From NCBI RefSeq assembly GCF_046237625.1, contig NZ_CP143545.1, forward strand, positions 1,178,001 to 1,242,000: DNA of 64,000 nt, read 5' to 3'. Source of the stretch: Paraperibacillus esterisolvens (GTDB taxonomy: Bacteria; Bacillota; Bacilli; Bacillales; DSM-1321). Shown here in pieces: positions 59,104 through 64,000 of this stretch; the stretch's first letter is position 1, and each line of letters opens with the position of its first letter. Made by a program: the position numbers and the translations under genes. The notes below the pieces were generated by a model, which was not told where the DNA came from, did not search any database, and worked only from the letters and a program-made list of their open reading frames with translations.

Positions 59104-60138
59104 GTGTTGATTGTTTTAGAAAATATCCGGAAAACCTATGTTACTGGCAAAAATGAGGTAGAAGCCTTGAAGGGGATCTCACTGAAAATTGAAAAGGGAG
59201 AAATCTTTGGTGTGGTCGGATTCAGCGGGGCTGGTAAGAGTTCATTGATACGCTGTGTGAATTTGCTGGAAAAGCCGAGCTCAGGCATTGTCGAAATTGA
59301 CGGGGTGGATATCCAGAAGCTTTCACCGAAGGAGCTAAGACAGGAAAGGAAAAAAATCGGAATGATCTTTCAGCAGTTTAACCTCCTTTCCTCAAGGACG
59401 GTTTTTGGTAATGTGGCTATGCCGCTGCTGCTAGATAAGCGGCCAAAGCGGGAAATTGAACAGAAGGTAAAGGAGCTTCTGGCCTTTGTAGGGCTTGAGG
59501 ACAAAGCCCGGCATTATCCTGAGCAGCTCTCAGGCGGGCAGAAGCAAAGGGTCGGCATTGCACGGGCGCTGGCAACAGATCCATCCATCCTTTTGTGTGA
59601 TGAAGCAACTTCCGCCCTTGATCCGGATACTACGGCTTCGGTCCTCGCTCTATTGAAAAGGATCCGGCAGGATTATGGAATTACCATTCTTATGATCACA
59701 CATGAGATGAATGTGATCAGGGATATTTGTGACCGGGTGGCCGTGTTGGAGGATGGAAAAATCGTTGAACAGGATTCTATATTGAATCTGTTCTCCAACC
59801 CAAAGACAGATATTGCCCGTAATTTCGTCCGGACGGTGCTGAATGTGGAAATTCCGGAAAAAATAAAATCCCTTTTAGATAAAGACGGCAATACCCACCA
59901 TGTATACAGAATTGTATTCAGGGGGAATTCAACCACCCAGCCGCTGCTGTCAAGGATAGCCAAGAAGTTCAATGTGGATGTTAATGTACTTCACGGAACG
60001 ATCACGGAGCTGCAGGGGGTGCCCTTTGGCAATCTGATTGTGGATTTTGCTGGTGAACAGCCGGAGATTAACCGGGTTCTGCTGTATATTGAACAACAGC
60101 AGGTCTGGATAAAGGAGGTGCTTCCTCATGCCGTTTGA
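59104..60138 (+). CDS. metN: Methionine ABC transporter ATPase
   Basis: A 344-residue ABC ATPase of the MetN group. Walker A GFSGAGKSS (about 40-48), signature LSGGQKQRVGIAR (about 140-152), Walker B LLCDEATSALD (about 161-171), and a C-terminal NIL (ACT-like) domain from about 265 that binds methionine and inhibits transport. It reads from GTG with AGGAGG close upstream; a TTG one codon on is an alternative. The SAM-I riboswitch upstream fixes its substrate as methionine. Overlaps metP by 11 bases. Confidence 0.95.
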   Translation: MLIVLENIRKTYVTGKNEVEALKGISLKIEKGEIFGVVGFSGAGKSSLIRCVNLLEKPSSGIVEIDGVDIQKLSPKELRQERKKIGMIFQQFNLLSSRTVFGNVAMPLLLDKRPKREIEQKVKELLAFVGLEDKARHYPEQLSGGQKQRVGIARALATDPSILLCDEATSALDPDTTASVLALLKRIRQDYGITILMITHEMNVIRDICDRVAVLEDGKIVEQDSILNLFSNPKTDIARNFVRTVLNVEIPEKIKSLLDKDGNTHHVYRIVFRGNSTTQPLLSRIAKKFNVDVNVLHGTITELQGVPFGNLIVDFAGEQPEINRVLLYIEQQQVWIKEVLPHAV

Positions 60139-60790
60139 TTGGCAGGCTTTTTGGCCGCAGCTGGCTGAGGCCTCAAAACAGACCGTCAGCATGGTATCTT
60201 TTTCATTATTATTCTCGGCACTTATAGGCATTCCGCTTGGGGTGATCCTGGTAGTAACAAGAACCGGGCACATCCTTGAGAATCGGGTGGTCTTCAACAT
60301 ACTGAATACCATCATCAATATACTGAGATCTGTTCCATTCATCATCCTGCTGGTTGCCATCATACCGTTCACAAGATTTATCGTGGGTACTTCCATCGGC
60401 ACAGCTGCAGCAGTCGTACCGCTGATTGTATATGCTGCACCATACATCGGGAGGCTGATTGAAAATTCACTGCTTGAAGTGGATAAAGGAGTCATCGAAG
60501 CCGCCGAGGCGATGGGGGCATCTCCATGGCAGATCATCTGGCGCTTTCTGATTCCCGAGGCGCTGAGCTCTCTCGTCCTGGCACTGACCATAGCGACCAT
60601 CGGCCTGATTGGTGCCTCAGCGATGGCAGGAGCAGTTGGAGGCGGCGGACTCGGTGACCTTGCCATCACTTACGGATATCAGCAGTTTAAGACAGAGATT
60701 ATGCTGGTGACGGTTGCCCTGCTTATCATATTTGTCCAGGGTCTGCAGTCACTTGGGAATTTACTATCTAAAAAAATCAGAAGGAGATAA
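60128..60790 (+). CDS. metP: Methionine ABC transporter permease
   Basis: A 220-residue permease with five helices. The EAA loop EAAEAMGASPWQIIWRFLIP (about 121-140) and GGGGLGDLAITYGYQQF (about 173-189) are MetI/MetP signatures. AAGGAGGTG lies inside the end of metN. Works as a dimer with MetN and MetQ. Confidence 0.95.
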   Translation: MPFDWQAFWPQLAEASKQTVSMVSFSLLFSALIGIPLGVILVVTRTGHILENRVVFNILNTIINILRSVPFIILLVAIIPFTRFIVGTSIGTAAAVVPLIVYAAPYIGRLIENSLLEVDKGVIEAAEAMGASPWQIIWRFLIPEALSSLVLALTIATIGLIGASAMAGAVGGGGLGDLAITYGYQQFKTEIMLVTVALLIIFVQGLQSLGNLLSKKIRRR

Positions 60791-60794
60791 CATT

Positions 60795-61619
60795 ATGAAA
60801 AAAATACTATCTATCATTCTAGTCTTTGTACTGGCGGCCCTCGCCGGCTGCAGCTCATCAGGTTCAGGAAAAGAAACTAAAACAGTGAAGCTTGGCATCA
60901 GCGGCTCTGACACCAGGGTATGGGATTTCATCAGTAAAAAGGCAGAAAAAGAAGGCATCAAAATTGAAATTGTTAAATTTTCCGATTACGTACAGCCAAA
61001 CATGGCCCTTGCTGAAGGAGAAATCGATGCAAACTCCTTCCAGACGGTAGCCTACTTTAATGAATTCAAAAAGGACCATAACCTCGATCTTTCAGCTGTA
61101 GGTACTACTGTACTAGCACCTATGGGGCTATTTTCCAAGAAAGTGAAAAGTCCCAATGAAATAGGCAAGGGGGATGAAATAGCCGTACCGAATGATGTGA
61201 CAAATCTGGGGCGCGCCCTGCTGCTGCTTCAAAAGGCAGGACTTATCCAATTAAAAGAAGGCTTTGATGGCAAGGGTGGCCTTGAGAACATCACGGAAGA
61301 TAATGGCATTAAAATCACACCTGTGACAGCAGCCCAGACCCCAAGGGCCCTTGATGATGTGGCTGCGTCCATCATTAATAATGGAATTGCGGTCGATGCG
61401 GGCTTAAATCCAAAAGAAGATCCGATTTTCAGGGAAGATAAAACGGCTGTCCCGTATGTCAATATTATCGCTGCCCAGTCAGACCGCAAAAATGATAAAA
61501 CATTAAAGCGCCTTGTAGAAATTTACCAGAGCAAATCTGTCACAGATTTCATTAAAAAAACCTACAAAGGAGCAACCATTCCTACCAAGCTCCCTGTCAA
61601 AGAAATTGAAAACCTATAA
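60795..61619 (+). CDS. metQ: Methionine-binding lipoprotein
   Basis: A 274-residue NlpA-family lipoprotein. The lipobox LAGC places the lipidated Cys at about residue 19. VKLGISGSDTRVWDFISKKA and the later IEIVKFSDYVQPNMALAEGE (about 65-84) match MetQ. The ATG at 60795 follows AGGAGATAAC; the longer reading from 60714 lies in metP. It captures L- or D-methionine outside and hands it to MetP. Confidence 0.95.
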   Translation: MKKILSIILVFVLAALAGCSSSGSGKETKTVKLGISGSDTRVWDFISKKAEKEGIKIEIVKFSDYVQPNMALAEGEIDANSFQTVAYFNEFKKDHNLDLSAVGTTVLAPMGLFSKKVKSPNEIGKGDEIAVPNDVTNLGRALLLLQKAGLIQLKEGFDGKGGLENITEDNGIKITPVTAAQTPRALDDVAASIINNGIAVDAGLNPKEDPIFREDKTAVPYVNIIAAQSDRKNDKTLKRLVEIYQSKSVTDFIKKTYKGATIPTKLPVKEIENL

Positions 61620-61637
61620 GAATGGAGGAGAAGATGA

Positions 61638-62831
61638 ATGTCTGTCATTACATCTGATATAAACAGAAAGCACATCTTAGAAGAAATAGATAAAAACAGG
61701 GAAACATATATAACAATCAGCCATGAAATCCACGCAAATCCTGAAATCGGGAACCAGGAATATTTTGCTTCGGGAAAACTTATTTCCCTGCTTGAACAGA
61801 ACGGATTCAGCATTGAAAAAGATATCGCGGGTCATGAAACAGGTTTCATAGCTCGGAAGAAAAGTGAAAAGGAAGGGCCATCGGTGGCCTTCCTGGCTGA
61901 ATATGACGCACTGCCCGGGCTGGGCCATGCCTGCGGGCATAATATCATTGGGACTGCCAGTACCGCAGCCGCCATCAGCCTTAGCAAGGTAATCGATCAG
62001 ACGGGGGGAGAAGTGGTTGTATTCGGCACCCCTGCTGAAGAAGGGGGTCCGAACGGAAGTGCCAAAGCAAGTTTTGCCAAAGCAGGGCTCTTTTCCGGAG
62101 TCGATGCGGCGCTTATGATCCATCCAAGCGGCAAGACAGCACCAACAAGCCCCTCGCTTGCGGTCGATCCCCTGGATTTCCAATATTATGGGCGTCCAGC
62201 CCATGCTGCTGCTTCTCCAGAGAAGGGAATCAATGCACTCGATGGAGTCATTCTTCTGTTTAACGGAATTAATGCACTAAGACAGCAGCTGCCTGGGGAT
62301 GTGCGCATCCACGGTATCATCACCCATGGCGGAGAAGCTCCCAATATTATACCGGGATTTGCCTCGGCACGTTTCTTTATCAGGGCCTCTACCAGGAAAA
62401 GATGTGAAGAAACGACGGAAAAAGTAAGGAAAATAGCAGAGGGTGCGGCCCTTGCCACAGGAGCGGAGCTAAAGGTTGTGCAGTATCAGAATGAAATCGA
62501 TAACCTGATATTCAATAAACCCCTGAATGATGCCATCTCGGAAGAATTGGCTGCTCTTGGGGAAAACATCAGCGGCAGCAGGGAAGGAATCGGTTCAACA
62601 GATGCAGGGAATGTAAGCCATGTTATTCCCACTGTTCATGCCTATATTAAGATCGGGCCGGATGATTTGACTGCCCACACAGACCAGTTCCGTGAAGCTG
62701 CTGCTTCAGAACTTGGAGACAAATCGCTTATAACCGCGGCAAAGGCTTTGGCCCTGACCGGCTTCCGCCTGCTCACAGAAAAGGAACTTTTACAGAGCGT
62801 TAAGGAAGCTCAAGCTGAAGCTGATCAGTAA
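61638..62831 (+). CDS. M20 family amidohydrolase
   Basis: A 397-residue metallopeptidase of the M20D/amidohydrolase group (AbgB, YxeP, N-acyl amino acid deacetylases). ISHEIHANPEIGNQEYFAS (about 28-46), the metal-binding Cys-His region LGHACGHNIIGTAS (about 95-108) and PAEEGGPNGSAK (about 132-143) are typical. The ATG follows GGAGGAGAAG, 18 bases after metQ, within the S-box-controlled operon. Release of methionine from N-acylmethionine or a methionyl conjugate taken up by MetNPQ is the simplest inference. Confidence 0.88.
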   Translation: MSVITSDINRKHILEEIDKNRETYITISHEIHANPEIGNQEYFASGKLISLLEQNGFSIEKDIAGHETGFIARKKSEKEGPSVAFLAEYDALPGLGHACGHNIIGTASTAAAISLSKVIDQTGGEVVVFGTPAEEGGPNGSAKASFAKAGLFSGVDAALMIHPSGKTAPTSPSLAVDPLDFQYYGRPAHAAASPEKGINALDGVILLFNGINALRQQLPGDVRIHGIITHGGEAPNIIPGFASARFFIRASTRKRCEETTEKVRKIAEGAALATGAELKVVQYQNEIDNLIFNKPLNDAISEELAALGENISGSREGIGSTDAGNVSHVIPTVHAYIKIGPDDLTAHTDQFREAAASELGDKSLITAAKALALTGFRLLTEKELLQSVKEAQAEADQ

Positions 62832-62841
62832 GTTTCGGAAA

Positions 62842-62888
62842 AAAGCTGCAGACAGACCCGGGGAATCGGTCTGCCTGCAGCTTTTTTT
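62842..62888 (+). terminator. Terminator of the metNPQ-amidohydrolase operon
   Basis: AAAGCTGCAGacAGACC pairs with GGTCTgcCTGCAGCTTT, followed by a T run. Confidence 0.9.
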
Positions 62889-62913
62889 GGGGGTAAGGGC
62901 GGAGCTGCATGTA

Positions 62914-62929
62914 TCATAAAGCTTTATGA
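62914..62929. other. Perfect 16-bp palindrome
   Basis: TCATAAAGCTTTATGA is a perfect inverted repeat, just before an ideal ribosome binding site (GGAGGTGA, 62934-62941). It could be an operator for a short transcript. Confidence 0.4.
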
Positions 62930-62953
62930 AGCTGGAGGTGACCATTATTTATC

Positions 62954-63016
62954 ATGCTGGCATTTCTGCCTGCGCCTTTTGTTCCTGCACCTGGCTGGAT
63001 TCCTTTCAATGCATAG
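62954..63016 (+). CDS. Possible 20-residue proline-rich peptide
   Basis: Reads MLAFLPAPFVPAPGWIPFNA then stop. GGAGGTGA lies 12 bases upstream, somewhat far. It is hydrophobic and proline-rich, without a recognised family. The rest of the 62890-63195 stretch shows no gene I can support. Confidence 0.25.
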   Translation: MLAFLPAPFVPAPGWIPFNA

Positions 63017-63195
63017 GCTGGGAGTAGAAAATTCATGGTTGTTTTCTGTGTAACAGGACATGCGGTAACTGCCGTCTTCCGGGGACCCCATTCCCCATTA
63101 ACAGCTGTGCATCAGTACAGCATGATTTAGGGGATCTTTATTAGACGAGAATAAAATAATATCACCCTGGGTGCAGCTCCTTCGGAAGAATTATT

Positions 63196-64000
63196 TTAGT
63201 CCGATGGCATCGAAGCAGCAGGGAGGGTGATTGTTAGGCGTGTTCCTTCTTCAACTCTGCTGGTTATTTCCAGCTTACCTTTATGCTGCTCAATTATTCT
63301 TTCCGTAATCATTAAGCCAAGGCCTGTTCCTTCTTCCTTTGTGGTAAAGAAAGGCTTGCCTATCTTGGAAAGAATCTGTTCCGGAATGCCGTCTCCATCA
63401 TCCTCGATTACTATATGAATGTGTTTATCTCTTCGGACGCTGAGTTTAATGGATCCTCCGCATGTAAGGGCTTCGAAGCCGTTTTTTAGAATGTTAATAA
63501 ACACCTGTTTCATCTGGTTCCCTTCACAAAGGATAAAATGCTCCCCGTGTGGCAGATCCAGAATAATATTCACATTTTTGAAATGTGCTACCGGCTGATA
63601 AAGGAGAACAACCTCCTGAACCAGCTCGTATATATCATGGATTTTCATTTGAGCGGCATGCGGCTTGGAAAGCATGAGAAACTCACTGATGATGGAGTTC
63701 ATCCTGTTTATTTCTTTTTGGATGATCGTATAGTAATGCTGTCGGGATGAATCTTCCTCTAAAAGCATTTGCACGAAGCCTCCGATCACCGTCAGGGGGT
63801 TGCGTATCTCATGAGCTACACCGGCGGCGATTTCGCCTGTGATTTTAAGTTTTTCAGAGTTTTTCATATAATCTTCTATCTGCTTTTTTTCTGTCAAATC
63901 CCTGATGATTGCAGATACAGCAATCAATTTATTGTGCTCCCCGTATATGGGAGAAAATGCAGCCTCCGCAATCACCCTTTGGCCGCTGAAGTTCCCTGCC
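63196..64000 (-). CDS. PAS-domain sensor histidine kinase, partial (5' end outside window)
   Basis: The C-terminal about 268 residues of a soluble-type kinase. The end of a PAS domain (AAFSPIYGEHNKLIAVSAII, then RDLTEKKQIEDYM) is followed by the kinase core: H-box ITGEIAAGVAHEIRNPLTVI, N-box NILKNGFEALTCGG, G1 EDDGDGIPEQIL and G2 EEGTGLGLMITERI. The frame is open to the window edge, so a GTG at 63975 is not the start. It is of the same phosphorelay-kinase group (KinA/KinE type) as the gene at 31902, with about half of aligned core residues identical by eye. Confidence 0.9.
   Translation of the reverse strand, partial: AGNFSGQRVIAEAAFSPIYGEHNKLIAVSAIIRDLTEKKQIEDYMKNSEKLKITGEIAAGVAHEIRNPLTVIGGFVQMLLEEDSSRQHYYTIIQKEINRMNSIISEFLMLSKPHAAQMKIHDIYELVQEVVLLYQPVAHFKNVNIILDLPHGEHFILCEGNQMKQVFINILKNGFEALTCGGSIKLSVRRDKHIHIVIEDDGDGIPEQILSKIGKPFFTTKEEGTGLGLMITERIIEQHKGKLEITSRVEEGTRLTITLPAASMPSD

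Noticed and set aside
1336..62888. Recurrent CTGCAGGC-type palindromes (1336, 5686, 28507, 62842) as a dispersed repeat family
   Set aside because: Each is a terminator stem with different flanking pairs; only the short CTGCAG word is shared, which chance and stem pairing can explain.
1..64000. rRNA, tRNA, insertion sequences, prophage genes or integration sites
   Set aside because: None was seen: no transposase, integrase or phage structural motifs, no cloverleaf-like sequence and no rRNA-like stretches.

Overview
The window reads as a chromosomal segment of a spore-forming member of the Bacillaceae, related to but not identical with Bacillus subtilis. Supporting signs are an alpha/beta-type small acid-soluble spore protein, SigI/RsgI, a KinE-like sporulation kinase with a near-perfect SigH promoter, a Spo0E-like phosphatase, GGAGG-type ribosome binding sites, TTG/GTG starts, T-box and S-box leaders and a teichuronic acid operon. 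Base composition is moderate, except for one clearly AT-rich gene near 55.5-56.8 kb. No rRNA, tRNA, CRISPR array, insertion sequence or phage gene was seen.

Layout. 0-5.6 kb: glycerophosphodiesterase, a DUF1659/DUF2922/YvrJ small-protein cassette, an Atg22-like MFS exporter, a cold shock protein, a secreted protein of unknown role and an azoreductase behind an MhqR-type operator. 5.8-13.4 kb: release factor 3, an NhaC-family transporter behind a tyrosine-type T-box, a TerC/YkoY protein behind a yybP-ykoY (Mn2+) riboswitch, a YrzF-like kinase, an amino acid permease and a 38-residue peptide with an internal repeat. 13.8-17.3 kb: sigI-rsgI, an SspD-like SASP, a decayed glcD/glcF remnant and two tiny basic proteins. 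17.5-28.5 kb: a complete teichuronic acid operon (tuaABCD, a galE-like epimerase, tuaEFGH) followed by a small membrane peptide and gtaB, preceded by PhoP-box-like direct repeats. 28.5-31.7 kb: a B12-binding radical SAM protein and a membrane acyltransferase, both on the minus strand. 31.9-43.3 kb: kinE, the full methionine salvage pathway (mtnK-mtnA, mtnU, mtnE, mtnWXBD) with two SAM-I riboswitches, ykvA and a spo0E-like gene. 43.3-53.3 kb: a ZIP metal transporter, then an Lrp regulator, a five-gene oligopeptide ABC transporter, a cytoplasmic gamma-glutamyltransferase-like enzyme and a two-gene chromate transporter. 53.6-57 kb: an Fsr-like MFS exporter divergent from an MhqR-like repressor, and an AT-rich L,D-transpeptidase. 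57-64 kb: oligoendopeptidase F, a SAM-I riboswitch controlling metNPQ plus an M20 amidohydrolase, and the 3' part of a PAS histidine kinase cut by the window end.

How the parts work together. Sulfur and methionine economy dominates: three SAM-I riboswitches control methionine salvage and methionine uptake, and the amidohydrolase behind metNPQ may release methionine from N-acyl derivatives. Teichuronic acid genes with their own epimerase and UDP-glucose pyrophosphorylase make one nearly self-sufficient envelope polymer module that looks phosphate-starvation controlled. Two MhqR-type operators 50 kb apart (azoR and mhqR) point to one quinone/electrophile-stress regulon. The most system-like accessory block is Lrp - peptide ABC transporter - signal-less GGT - CHR pair, which may import and hydrolyse gamma-glutamyl compounds. 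All functional statements are homology and context judgements made by eye; no database search was run.
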